A stretch of 64,000 nt of DNA. It comes from Marisa cornuarietis. Taxonomy: Eukaryota > Mollusca > Gastropoda > Architaenioglossa > Ampullariidae. Shown piece after piece: positions 25,701 through 35,400 of this stretch. Within the stretch, counting starts at the first letter, position 1. The number at the start of each line of letters is the position of its first letter. The stretch spans positions 21,028,501-21,092,500 of the forward strand of contig SMMW01000001.1 in the NCBI GenBank assembly GCA_004794655.1. Reading direction: 5' to 3'. The position numbers and the translations under genes are program-made. The notes below the pieces were generated by a model. It was not told where the DNA came from. It was given only the letters and a program-made list of their open reading frames with translations, and searched no databases.

Positions 25701-28700
25701 CAGCAAAAAGAAAAAAAATTCTTTGGCAGCTCATTTAGTGTGAACAAAAGTGGAAGAAGTCAAAAAGATCGTGTTTTAGAATTTGGATTGTTCTCTTCAT
25801 TTAGCTTTCAGACAACATTCCTCCCTTTTATAAGACACAAGAATATAGCTGGTTTTTCATTATATATATATATATTTTAAATGAAACAAAGATCCCTCCA
25901 GACACTAATAATATTTTTGTCTCATTTTATGTTTTGCAGAAGTTGTCAGCTCGATGGCTTGTTATCAACCAAAGATACGAAGATGGGTAAGTTTGGTTAT
26001 CAGAAAATGTGTAATTAGATGTGTAAATCAAGCAGACTGTAAGGTGCCTCTCTTGTATGTTCCATTTTTTTCTTATATGCTGAAGAAAGTGTACCAAAAT
26101 CTAATGGGTGTGGTTGAAGTTTTGGTTATTTCACACCAACAAGAAAAGAATGAAGTTTTTGAAGAGAATATACTGCTCTTTAGGAATTAATGGGACCACA
26201 TTTTCTTGAATTTGGATCCTTTGGCCTTATTGAATGTCTTGATGTTTGAACCAAGAAGAAATCATAGCTGTACTCTGCTATCTTTGAGTCAGTTTTGAAA
26301 ATTGCATTCAGCTGGTCACAAACACCATGCATGAATTTTCTGTACCAATTATTGTGGGAAACATTCCACTTGAATTCAAATATTTTTCTTTCAAAGTTCA
26401 TTTGTTTTCAACTTGGAAGAAAGGTTATAATTTTGATAGACATTTTCATTTATCTTTAAGATGTTTATGGAATGAAAAGATAGAAAAATGATTTTAAAAA
26501 ATGATTGACTATATGCTTGAATATAATAAATCACAGAATATAATTTCTGGTCAGGGTGGATAGGGATGATGACAGTGCTGAGTCTCAGGAGGTCTTGGAA
26601 GATCAGCTCACACGACAACTTACTCGTGAATATCTAGAGCTCATCAGTGAGTATATTACCAATCCAGTAGCAAGAATTACAGAATTGAAATTTGTGAATG
26701 TTAGTGAACACAAATGCATTTGGAGAATTTGGAGGTAGTTTAGCATTGAGTTTAGTCTCTGACAGTGTTAACTGCAATGGTACCAAGGACCTTCATTACT
26801 GAATAAGTGACTTGAGGTCAAATCCATTGTCCATCTTGGCTTTCCTTTAGAGAGACCTTGTGTTTTTCCGGTCCTTTGGTTGCATACCTAAATTAATTCT
26901 TTAATTATAGAGTTTTTTTTTCGTAACAATCATACAAATGTTTCCAAAAAATCAAAAACAATGTTTTTTTGAATTGTTAATGATAAAACAAGTCAATAGC
27001 ATCTGTTGTGACGATTTTTATATGATAAAATTGTCGATAAACCCAAATGTGTTTTCTTTAAACAAACAGAATACATTTTACAGAAAATACTACTGTTTAT
27101 TTTGCAATCAATCTTTTTGAACAAGGTTCTCATGACAGAAAAGCTTAATTTCTCACTTCAAAAATTTCTTCGACGTTAGAAAGATTCGCCATTTTGGCAG
27201 AAAACGGAAGTGAAAGCCCTTAGTTGTTAGGGTTTGTGACGATTGTGATTGCTATGATAGGGCAAAGAGGCAACGAATGAGAGACACTTATCTAGTAAAT
27301 GAAGGATTTTTATATCAGTCTAGTGGAATTTATATCCCCCAGCTGACAGCTGTTGAATGGGTGCCTGACCCCTTAAAGAGGGTTGGAAAAGGAAGAGCAG
27401 TGAGGGAGAGGAGATGAACACAAAGAAAAAACAACTTGCTGTTAGAAGAGTGGTTTTAGATACTCAACTCCCTAAAGATCGAAATGTCATGGGATACCTA
27501 TACTAAATTTTTTAAACAGCTATCATCTCTAAATCCAGCCATGACCACCTGTTATAGCTTTTATGTGTTTATAGGTCAGAATTAGGTTCTTTGGTAAGCA
27601 GGCACATCATGACAACTGTACAATGGATTGGAGATGTCAGCCCTTAGTAATTAGTATTTTACAATATTTAGTATTTTATGCCTTGGCATAAAACATTACA
27701 CGTTTTGGCAGCTTTGGTATGGTAATGCCAGTAAGGCATGTAGTAAAATGAGATGCCACTTAAGTGTAGCAATAGGGAAATCAGAAATAGTTGTCTGTGA
27801 TAGTTACTGTGTGCACAAGTCGCCTCAGCAGTAAAGTGGAAGTGACCGAGGAGATGGCCATGGATGAAGGAGAAGTGCTTCCACCACAGTTTAACCGGAA
27901 TGAAAAGGCTCTCAGTGAACTAGGACTCCTTTGCATGAGAACGGAGGTCAGTGTTGTGGGTCCTAATCGACTGTTGTTTTGGTTTGTGTGTGCATGTTGG
28001 TGTGTTTCAAGTACTTCCTCTTCACAGCTTCCCCTTAATGCTGAAGATCTCCCCTCTCCCCCTTTCTTCATGTCCCTTTATCACCACATTGTGTTCATTG
28101 GTTATATGTCATAGGCGCTGTTTCCATCTTTGTTGCTGTGTGTGCTGAGTGGCATTACCTGGAGTGACACCATCTGTTGCACCAGGTGCGTCAGCATTTG
28201 CTGGCTCCTCGTCAAACAGGTAGAGTGATTTTTCTCCCTTCTACATATTCCACCATTCTTGGAGTTTTGTGTAGCTGCTGCTAATGCTGTCCATTTCATG
28301 GGAAGTGTGTGCTCATTTCTAGTTTCTTCTGGCTATTATTTATCATGATCATTGCAAAAAAAGAAAGAACATTCCTGATAGTCATGCTTACCTAAAAACT
28401 TCTCTGCCTGCCAGCTGATTACTGACAATGTCATGAGAAAAGATGGGGCAGTACATGTGTTTAGCTCGGTGCTGACTGGCCTTCAGATTCACGGCCAGCA
28501 TGACGGGATGCAAGCACTGCTGGTCAGCCTAGCACTGACAGTCTATGAGGAAATGGTAAGATTGATTTCATCCTATTCTATAAGGCGATGTGTCCGATAC
28601 TTTATTATGCACCAGACAAGTGTCTTTTTTTATACAGGCTATATAGTGTGACCAGGTAGACCTGTGCTTGATCTTTATCTAATGATATCTATGCTGATTG

Positions 28701-31088
28701 GTGCACCCCATTAGCCAGATATGCTTGGCTGCTGCAGTGAGTAAGGGACCTTTGACTTAATTTTTTTCAATGGTTCTATGATTTAATAAATTTATGCATA
28801 AACAGCAGTACAGATCGTCATGGTGAAACTTTTATAATTTTTTTTTCTGGTGCAGCGACCACAGTATTCAGAGCTAAAGGATGTTTTGTTAAGTATACCT
28901 GGTTGTACTGAAGAAGCCGTTCAGGTATGCCAAAGCATGACTTCTTTGTGTTTTGAATTTGTTCCTGTGAACATTTTAAATAAACCTACTTTTTGTCAAT
29001 ATGCAGTTTTTACTTTTATAATGCTTTAAAAAGCATGATATATGTCAGATGAAAATAATTTGTGGAGCATTGATATTCTCTTTCCATAAAATGGCAAAGA
29101 ATGTTCTTTTTTATACTTTTATATATCTTTTTACTTTTTATCTTACTCAGTCAACATAGCTTGATTGTAATGGAGGCCAAGGATGCCACCAGTCCATGAA
29201 AGGATAACCCGAGTCTGTAATTCAGGGTAGCGTCCTTGGTCTGTCAGTCACCTGATATTTAATGTAGCTCCCTTCTAGTGTGACCTGTTTTCATCAGTTA
29301 AAATATGAACTTGACCTGTCTACACACAGTTTCAAATATATCTGAGACTTCAAGAAATAGAAAATGGTATCATTCAGTAGTCTACCACTAAGACTATACT
29401 AGCCTCTACTTTTGCCTGGCTTGCGTATCTTTTCAACCTTTCACTGAGCAGCCTAATCTGAGCCATGTTAAGTTGATCTTCTAGTTTGTACTTAGGTACA
29501 TTTGTACAGGTTCTTCTGTCTCCTTTCCTCCATTAACAGTCTAATGGAGTTATCCTTAGGCTCAGTGGTGGGGTTCTTATTATTTTATCAAGAGTCTCAA
29601 GGGAGGGGACAGCAAGATTTGGACTAATGAATACAGGTCACATTAGAAGGGAGCTACTTCAAGCATCAGGTGACCAGCAAGGGCACCACCCTGAGTTACA
29701 GGGTCAGAGTTATTCTCCCTGGGGCTGGTAGTGTCCTTGACTTATGATTAAGCTGTGTTGGCAAAGGTGAGTAGGATAAAGCCATTTATTACATTTTTAA
29801 CCTTGCTAAAATTAATTTTACTTAAGGAAAAATTTTCTCTTCACACTGCTTTGTGGAAAAAAAGAAAACAGATTAAGTCTTTAGTCATTGAACAAATGAC
29901 AGGTAATTCTAGGCTGAGAGGGGCTTCGGCCATCAAAACCTAATAAAGTCTTCTCGTAGAAGTTGCCTCGAGGAGAAATATTTAAACACCTGCACTAATG
30001 AGACAAATGAAAAGTGTCTAAACATTATCTCATAGGTTATGAGATGGACACAAAGACTAATTGGTTTACAAATTTAGGATCACACTAATGACGATGAAAG
30101 ATAATTTATCGATATAAAAGAAAAAGATATCTATGTGATTAATCTTCAATTTCTTGTGATTAATAAAGTATTTTGTTGTTTACCAAATATTAATCATAAA
30201 AAGCAGTGAAAATGTGTTTGTTTCGAGGGACCCCTTTGTTTCATTTGAAGGGCCCCCTTTTTTTCCATTGAGAGGGCCCCAGGACCCCTCTTTTTGAAAT
30301 CCTAGAATTACCTCTGAATGATCTCATGCAGTTTGCTTGCCTTCTTCCAGAACTTTGAGAAAACATTCCTTCAGGGAATTAGCCCTCAAAAAATGCCTCC
30401 TGAAAAGAAGAAGAAGGAAGTCTTTAAAAACCTCATCAGTAGTATTATTGGGGTGAGAATGCATTTTTCACGCTTTTAAGGTTTATTTCTTATAGTTAGC
30501 TTTTTGGTTGAGGATAATAATCTGATCCAAACTTCTGCATCATTTTGTGCTGATATACATAATTTGAAGTGTATCTCCTTTTAATCGCTCAAAATTTCCC
30601 AAGTTGCATTGTGGAGAATTCTGTTCAGAGTGAAGTGAGGCCAGTGAATAGTGCTCACATTGCTCTTGTTACACCTGGTCTTATATCCTCTAGAAATATG
30701 ATAGCAGGAAGTAAAAATGATTCTTCCCATTTCCACAATCAATCCCATGCAGGACCAGTATGCAGGAGACGCTACAACAATAGAATTCACTTTCACGGCA
30801 ATGGCTGCACATCAGTTAAATATGTGGAGAATTTAGTATTAAATATTAAAAATAATAATTTTAAATATTTAGATGCTACAGAAATGGTTACCGCTATATT
30901 TAGACTTCCATAAGCATAATGAAATTTTTTGGTTTGTTCAGAAAAGTATTGGTCAGCAGTTTAAACGAGAGGTGAGCTACAAAAATCTACCACCCATGTT
31001 TGTGCGCCGCAACAGGAAGAATGCAGTCGATGTCATAGAGACTGGAGACGACAGTCTTTGCTCGCTGTTTGCTGGTGACGATGTCTGA
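7726..31088 (+). CDS. XPO5: Exportin-5, RanGTP-dependent exporter of pre-miRNA/tRNA, 32 exons
   Basis: Karyopherin-beta of about 1,200 aa built of HEAT repeats. Exons: 7726-7866, 10974-11095, 11410-11482, 11711-11848, 12085-12267, 14702-14890, 15116-15192, 15518-15617, 16332-16415, 16693-16818, 17075-17165, 17737-17850, 18135-18301, 18971-19066, 20112-20243, 20789-20895, 21377-21469, 21758-21857, 21976-22041, 22494-22609, 23349-23449, 23918-24014, 24558-24694, 25431-25528, 25940-25986, 26555-26646, 27804-27946, 28115-28219, 28415-28555, 28856-28924, 30351-30452, 30942-31088. They sum to 3,594 nt (1,197 aa; human 1,204) with consistent phases. Diagnostic blocks: VVRHFGLQIVEH, HIKDAVSRILVELIKR.WP, STQTELVLKVLLRLVED, AAECLL.IVSRKGK.EDR, SPSCEYSR.DFD.DEDF, SQEVLEDQLTRQLTRE, LTGLQIHGQHDG. 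All introns are GT-AG except intron 17 (GC-AG). The intron 26 acceptor (gtgatag) is weak but phase-correct. Confidence 0.96.
7981..8212. mobile_element. 232-bp MITE with 8-bp target duplication, enclosing telomere-like repeats
   Basis: The element is flanked by a perfect 8-bp direct repeat TAATAACC (7973-7980 and 8213-8220). Its ends are inverted: GGTACAGCTTTGATATGGGG on the left against GGCAGAACTTTGATATGGAG read inward from the right, followed on both sides by AAGAC. An 8-bp duplication fits hAT-type or P-type transposases, so it is best called a non-autonomous hAT-like MITE. No coding capacity. It lies in XPO5 intron 1, about 115 bp past the first donor. Confidence 0.75.
8085..8152. repeat. 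Degenerate telomere-like (CCCTAA/CCCCAAACCCTAA) array inside the MITE
   Basis: After two CCTAAA units comes a run built on ccccaaaccctaa, repeated about four times. It resembles the C-rich strand of the animal telomere repeat TTAGGG with extra C and A bases. It is wholly internal to the 7981-8212 element, so it appears to travel with the transposon and does not mark a chromosome end. Confidence 0.7.
8221..9370 (-). pseudogene. Non-LTR retrotransposon fragment (endonuclease end plus reverse transcriptase), degenerate
   Basis: Read on the minus strand with frameshifts, it shows RNQINFILLPRSFK (end of an APE-type endonuclease), QDCPLSPVLFKI (RT 'QGCPLSPvLFNl'), a degraded ADD region then LMAGRNSELQDLTEILAAS, YGMEVSLDKSNLMV, SFKYLDAIL, TATMARLNKIW and finally GHVARHNTVPKTVLHG. 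That order matches the C-terminal two thirds of a LINE ORF2. Internal deletions and stops make it inactive. Its 3' part abuts the target duplication of the 7981-8212 MITE. It belongs to the same family as 60330-61470. Confidence 0.8.
10150..10575 (+). repeat. tRNA-derived SINE, copy 1 (interrupted by a MITE)
   Basis: A pol III A-box-like TAGCTGAGTGG is near 10167. The body carries the family markers 'ccagttgatccacctg', 'aaataggcacctaactc' and, after the inserted element, 'gtgagggagagatggg' and 'tggtctctaacacctcact'. These are shared with copies at 19400, 27330 and 46712. The B box has decayed. The SINE lies in XPO5 intron 1 in the gene's orientation. Confidence 0.7.
10288..10458. mobile_element. 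hAT-like MITE inserted in the SINE
   Basis: The left end is CAGCGTTTCTCAACC. The right end, read inward, starts CAGCCGTGGTTCTAAAC, giving imperfect terminal inverted repeats of the 'CAGnGgTTCTCAACC' class found in hAT elements. The interior is C-rich on one side (runs of cccccc). The flanks tatagtg and tagagcg look like a decayed target duplication. It splits the SINE body, so it is younger than the SINE. A second copy lies at 61513. Confidence 0.65.
12672..14567 (+). mobile_element. DIRS-like (or related) retroelement remnant with long inverted ends
   Basis: The left arm (about 12673-12803) and the reverse complement of the right arm (about 14440-14566) share blocks such as 'tcatcct', 'agctaccca', 'cctgatg' and 'ccccatctagccagtgaat', which gives inverted terminal repeats near 130 bp. 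Between them the plus strand encodes FVSKPGG, ILDLSWLDACLHLLCFSME and FAVRIDLASAYLHI. These match the conserved start of reverse transcriptase in Ty3/DIRS elements ('RPVIDLSWLN...', 'DLkDAYLHIP'). Inverted ends plus this RT type point to DIRS. At 1.9 kb with stops, it is an internally deleted relic in XPO5 intron 5. Confidence 0.65.
15774..16290 (+). mobile_element. LINE (CR1/L2-like) 3' end with an intact C-terminal RT frame
   Basis: An uninterrupted frame from about 15774 to a stop at 16133 includes LHWLPVKARIDYKLSTLCYG, RNLRSSSDSRILSLPLTKT, YGQRMFS and WNTLPHQVR, ending FKRSLKTYLFTKYYS. This is the standard C-terminal segment downstream of the RT core in CR1/L2-type LINEs. A short trailer ends in gcgcattataagttcgc and an (ATT)n tail near 16273-16289. 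It is 5'-truncated but not frameshifted over 120 codons, so it is comparatively young. It lies in XPO5 intron 8, same orientation. Confidence 0.8.
18745..18800 (-). repeat. LINE 3'-tail fragment ('TATAGCGC..AGCATG..TTAGCGC' type)
   Basis: The plus strand reads tctatagtgcagaatcatgc followed by ttgctcctagcacttg. It aligns with the tails at 31690 and 36405, with the simple-repeat end on the left, so the element runs on the minus strand. Short, 3'-only fragment in XPO5 intron 13. Confidence 0.45.
19110..19293. repeat. Unclassified repeat 'cacagggtccgaggcatagggcatgtgcagggc', copy 1
   Basis: It shares 'ccgaggcatagggcatgtgc', 'agggccct', 'tctgcctgtccct' and 'catggccctg' with 24137-24247 in the same orientation and order. 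Copy 2 is shorter in the middle. No coding content and no clear inverted ends. Probably a short non-autonomous element in XPO5 intron 14. Confidence 0.5.
19400..19615 (+). repeat. tRNA-derived SINE, copy 2 (body only)
   Basis: The head is missing or unrecognisable. The body has 'aatccagctgcgaaatgggt', 'accagactccttaaagg', 'ggaaggtaacgaag' and 'gaggtctcttacaccttact', aligned in order with the 46712 copy. Confidence 0.65.
20206..20331 (+). repeat. 63-bp tandem duplication of the XPO5 exon 15 end and its splice donor
   Basis: The last 38 nt of exon 15, its donor (ttt|gtaagt at 20243/20244) and the following bases recur 63 bp later. The matching blocks are ttgtcaaaatatg, aaagaacat, gacatttt, ttgta.gtca.ctctaatg and ttgat. 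The second copy keeps a donor-like gtatgt. Reading past the first donor meets a stop (V S H L stop) before the second, so only the first donor can give full-length protein. Confidence 0.85.
21470..21757 (+). other. GC-AG intron 17 of XPO5
   Basis: The frames of exons 17 and 18 only agree if the upstream exon ends ...TTT ACA GA and the intron starts GCGAGT. This gives SPEFTEAFSHPSK, which lines up with the exportin-5 family. GCGAGT fits the donor consensus at +3 to +6, with C for T at +2. The nearest GT (gtgatt, 21474) gives the wrong phase. The acceptor is tttttttag. Confidence 0.75.
24137..24247. repeat. Unclassified repeat, copy 2 (see 19110)
   Basis: Contains 'ggggcccgaggaatagggca', 'tgtgcaaggctctcaac', 'gtctgcctgcccctaagcac' and 'agccctgcc', matching 19110-19293 in order and orientation. 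It lies in XPO5 intron 22. Confidence 0.5.
25030..25165. repeat. Solo end resembling the 42738 inverted-repeat element
   Basis: The run 'aggggctacaactgttcttt', 'caaattaatattcagtgggt' and 'tgtcctggctgctaagagc' matches, in order, the left end of the element at 42738 ('agggctacagctgctattta', 'tgaattaat', 'gtccctggctgctagaag'). Only one end is evident here. Confidence 0.45.
25344..25368. repeat. (TG)n microsatellite
   Basis: About 12 TG units in XPO5 intron 23. A similar (AC)n run lies at 49327-49349 in COMMD1 intron 2. Confidence 0.9.
27330..27500 (+). repeat. tRNA-derived SINE, copy 3 (body only)
   Basis: Contains 'cccagctgacagctg', 'gaatgggtgcctgacccctt', 'agcagtgagggagaggagat' and a decayed 'tcatgggatacct' end, matching the 46712 copy in order. 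It lies in XPO5 intron 26. Confidence 0.65.
29151..29765. mobile_element. Fold-back element with about 140-150-bp inverted arms
   Basis: The left arm 29151-29300 and the reverse complement of 29620-29761 share, in order, 'tcagggt', 'cct.ggt', 'gtcacctgat', 'gtagctcccttct', 'tgtgacctgt' and 'ttcat.agt'. The 320-bp centre has no open frame of note. Long arms with a short unrelated loop suggest a fold-back or MITE-type DNA transposon. No class-specific terminus or target duplication could be fixed. It lies in XPO5 intron 30. Confidence 0.7.
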
Positions 31089-31346
31089 AGAATCTTGCCG
31101 CCTCCACCTGACACACATCTTTTCTTTAAATGCATGCCGGCTTCAGCAGCTAAAGCATGCCACTTGAACCAAACCAGATGTCATTTGGCATGAGGCTGTT
31201 ATATGTTGGTCATAAGCACAATTTTTGTGTGTAAGGTGTGTTGTTTTCAAGACGTTGATGGTGAAAGGTCAAATTGGTAATTGGTGGAAACTTAAAAAAA
31301 AAAAAAGCCTCCTTGTGAGGAGCCTCCCTGCAAGAATTTAAAAAAT

Positions 31347-31352
31347 AATAAA
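31347..31352 (+). terminator. Candidate XPO5 poly(A) signal AATAAA
   Basis: Canonical AATAAA 259 nt past the XPO5 stop, preceded by a poly(A) run and a GC-rich self-complementary stretch (gcctccttgtgaggagcc). It is the first canonical hexamer after the stop. Cleavage position is not visible. Confidence 0.55.
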
Positions 31353-31689
31353 GTACTCAAAACAAAGAAGAGACAGATGTGTAAACGTCATGACTCCTGG
31401 CCCTTGTTGGACAGGCCAGGCCACAAAATATATTTTTTCAATGCTACTTTTATTAGTGTGCACGGTAAGCATCCTTTCACATCTGTTGAGCATGTGTAAT
31501 TGATCCCAGACTGCAACCTTTTCACTGGGAAGATGGGGATGTTGGTGTTTGGATACATGGATTTGCACAAATACTTCTGAGACAGCAGGTAAAGGCAACT
31601 GTTACTCTTCTTGGCAGCTGCTTGTGCATGTATTTGCAGCAAAAAATGGCAGAAGCAGACAAGACATAAAAGGCTTTTCTGTCCAGGAG

Positions 31690-31760
31690 AGTAATCATAA
31701 TAATAATAGTGAAGATTTTTATAGCGCATATTCACACTCATAGAGAGCATGCTCTTAGCG
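31690..31760 (-). repeat. LINE 3'-tail fragment
   Basis: Plus-strand 'ataataataatagtgaag', 'tttttatagcgcatattcac' and 'agagcatgctcttagcg' match 36405-36480. The simple repeat at the left end shows minus orientation. Confidence 0.6.
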
Positions 31761-32464
31761 TACATTGGGTACAGGCGAGGATCTTCACAAATTGTGTTTC
31801 CTGCCCTTTTTGTTAGTTTAGGCAATACAGGAACTGCAAACATCTGTCACATAAAGGCAGGCCTAAAAGCAGTGCAAAAGTATTTATACGTTTTGCGTTT
31901 GTCTATGTGGATTATATCCTCTTTTGGTTATGTGAAGCAGAACTTAGGGATGCAAAAATTCATCAGCCTTTTTTTCCCAGAGTTGGAAGTGAAATGAAGT
32001 ACAAAAACCACTTTCTAGGAGTTTTCTCATCATTTAAATGTTAGTCATACACAAATATTAGAACTGTACATCCTTGTTATGTTAAATGTTTATGAGGTAT
32101 AGAAAATGTTAACAGTTTCTGTCAGCTGTCGATCCTTTCTTCCTTTGCACACACACACACACATATGCTACCATGAACAATATGACCTGTAAAAACATGC
32201 ATAGTTTCTGTATCCTCTAAAATTCCACCTCATTCTTTACATTTTTTCTTACTGATGCCAGTTTCAATCTTTACAATTTAGGATTTCTTCCTCATCCACA
32301 AATGTCTTTATTTTTAAAAACAAATTTCTAAAATGTCAAGATTTAATTGCATTTCAATCCAGTTTTACTTAACAACATTTTTATATACCATAATAGTATA
32401 AAACTTTTCTGCTTTAAAACAGTACTTGAATGTTTGATCAAGCCCCAGAAAAGCTTTTCTTAAC

Positions 32465-35400
32465 CTAGTGAGTGTTGTTTGCTGCAGCGGCAGCAGCTGC
32501 TGCCACCACGGCTGCCACTACCCGGGATCCACTTCTGGGTGGTTGTTGCTGCCGCTGAATTGAGTCATCGTATGATTTGATGTTCAGTGTTGTGCGAGGC
32601 CCTGTGTGCCAGCATGCGCCTGTCTCATCAACAATGGCTGCATCTAGCTGCACTGAGTGGAGGCCAATCACTGGGAAGGGCAGAACAAAGCTTGTACTGA
32701 AGTATTCGTTGTGCGGCTCTACAGTTTGGGACAACTGCACGGAAGTCTTCTCTGTGTTCTGCATTCAGATTAAAATTAACATGTAGATAAAGAAGGGAAT
32801 GGATAAGGACATGAGTTTCCGACATGCATACACACCTGCAGTTGAAAAATAAAACTGGTTATTATTTCTTTTAAAACAAAAAATGATTTTCATCAAGAAA
32901 TGGTTTACTGCTCAAGGGGGATTCTCATCCTCGAAGTCATCAGTTCTCATTTGGTACTACTTTGTCTATGAGTACAGGTAATATTATTGGGGTTCTATGC
33001 CTAATCAGCAACAAAGGCTGTCAAAGTGAGTAGTCCAGCCCAGTAAACAGGTCGCCTTAGGTGTAAAATTAAGCACAGAAGTCTGAAATCAGTGTAGCTA
33101 AATGAAAAGGCAAGATCTGTACTACTGTCAGTGGAAGTAAATGGTAGAGACACATCATACCCAAACTGTCCCTTTCACTCAAAACAACTAAAAACTTGGT
33201 TCCATACCTTGCTAAGTGAGTTTGCCTGTGGCACCACTGTCCTGCTGACAGAACTGGTTGTGACTGTGATGTTCACCCCAGCCACTGAGCGGAAGATGGA
33301 CGGTCTTTCCCCCCTTTGGATCACCCCCTCCACCTTCAGGGTCAAGTTGGTGTCACTTCGCACCAACACTGGTTCTCCAGCATTACTAGGCTGAGGTGAA
33401 ATTGCAAGCTGCAAAGAAAGTTTCAATACTTTATAAAGGTATGCATGCAGGAGTGAGTGACTGACAAAGATACTTAACATTCTGCCAACAGCTTTAACTC
33501 AACAACATATTTAAGGTGTCGTGCCCATTTGATTTTAGACTGTGAGACAAAACATGCTGCTAGCATGTATTTTCTTCTGAGTCAAACTAAGTTTTAGTAA
33601 AGAAGATTTTAACACTTGGAAGTCACTTCTATATTTCTGCTGCATGCTTTTTTCATGCACAAACACACTGTTTTAAGTAGGGGACCTGGTAGTGTATTTT
33701 GGCCAAAACAATAAATGCAAACTTGACTTCGCTGTGCAAGAACATTTTTAGCTTTCCTATTTATTTTTCTTGCACTACCCACTTTTCAAAGAAAGATTAG
33801 TTTTCTTTCTGACTTTCTCAGTTTCACCTTTTGTCCCATTCCAACTTTAATAACTCCCCAACCAGTAAACACAGAGCTAAATAAATTTGCAGGCTGTTTA
33901 TCAATAGCTTTTCAAAATCACCCAAGGAAAATTAGCTAGGATAATTAAACACTAAGTTATGATGTTTCATTATAATTTATGAAGTAAAAAGTTGGAAAAA
34001 TTCATATGAAAATACATTTCATGCATTGCACATAACTCAATGTGCATTTCATAAAGTAACAGACTTGTAGTATGGTTATGATGCCATTAAATTTTGAAAT
34101 TTATTGTTAGGTGCCCATTTTGGATCATTTCCATGGTAACCAATGGTTACATTCACGATAAACTTTTCTGTTTTCTTAGCCTTGACATGCCCTATCGATA
34201 TATACACAATTGAACAGTCAAAAAGCATTGTATCAAAAGTCACTTAGTAATGCCGCATCCTCCTAAAGTCAGCACGCCAAATACTTTTTGCTTTAGATAA
34301 GATATTTTCAAGATATTTGTTTAGAGCAAAAGTCTGAGAAAAAATGTTGTCAGTTATTAAACTCTTAGTATTTTTTAGTGATGCTTCTTGGACTGGTGTT
34401 TTGACAAAGTTAGGAAGTAGCAAAAATCATTTTTTTTTCTTTAAATCTCTGCAGTATCTTAGAACTGTAGTTCATGAAGGTGCAAAAAATGTGTGGACAT
34501 GTATTTGTATAAAGAGAAAACAATATGTACAGATCTTCTAGGAGTAATCAAAATATTTTACACCAGGTCTGCTGGATATTGTGTGTTGATACATGTCACT
34601 TTAAAAAATGAGTGTGAGAATAATTATTACTGCATGGATATTGATTGCTTGTTCCAGAAATGTTCCACATATTGTGGAAAATAAATTTGCCAAATAAAAC
34701 GTCCATTTTGACAATTGTTACTGCTACTTTGTACTTTCTGTTGAAAAATACATGTATTTCAGACCTTGACATTTGTAGACTGAAGTTGCTGAAAGAAGAA
34801 ACGTGGAAAACTGATGTTGGCTTGGACCAAGTTCTGTGCTGACATGCTGAGAAAATCAATCAGCTGCAAGACAAAATTTCCAGTGAAAAATAAATCTGAA
34901 CTGAAAATATTATGGAACAAAATATGCTTATCATGAAAAATAATATAAACTAAATGACACTTACAGGCAGACTGATGGGTGAAAATGAGAGTGACAAAAA
35001 CTAAAACCTTGCGCCTATCAAACTTTACACTGTTTTGATACTAGCATCCAAGAGTATCAACAAGAGAGCTGAGGCAGGAAAGTGAAACCACACATTCCCG
35101 CATTTGACTGCGGCCACTCTTTCCTTTACCAACTATCATTCTTCATGCAAGGATGCCTGGTGGTTCATGGTGAGCTGTGCCGAGTTGTCAAAACTTTTAA
35201 AATAAAGGTTTTCTGTTCTTTTTCGAAATACGATGCATGTCAACAGCACATCCTTTCTTTCGCAGTTTGTCTAGAGTCATTTGTATAAGAATAAGAAATA
35301 GATGCAGAAACGCTAGCAAAGTGATCTGCTGGGCCAGCCGGCATTGTACTTGCACCAAGCTATGCTGCAAATCATGCAATGGTATTCATAGTTCATCGAC

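Larger units (their letters stand above)
31089..32464. other. Convergent 3' interval of XPO5 and INTS7
   Basis: The stop codons of XPO5 (plus, 31088) and INTS7 (minus, 32465) face each other across 1,376 bp. No convincing coding frame is present; open frames on both strands at 31338-31843 are chance overlaps around a LINE tail. A candidate XPO5 poly(A) signal is at 31347 and a minus-strand AATAAA complement lies near 32308. A (CA)n run is at about 32148-32163. Confidence 0.7.

Noticed and set aside
28186..28219. Intron starting at 28186 (ag|gtgcgt) in XPO5
   Set aside because: Reading through gives TRCVSICWLLVKQ, which matches the exportin-5 family, so the exon runs to 28219.
35197..35379. 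INTS7 exon at 35197-35379 (minus)
   Set aside because: It has an acceptor-like start, but the translation does not fit the family between the LCLCSDNL and LIDFLSM blocks and would add about 40 unmatched residues.
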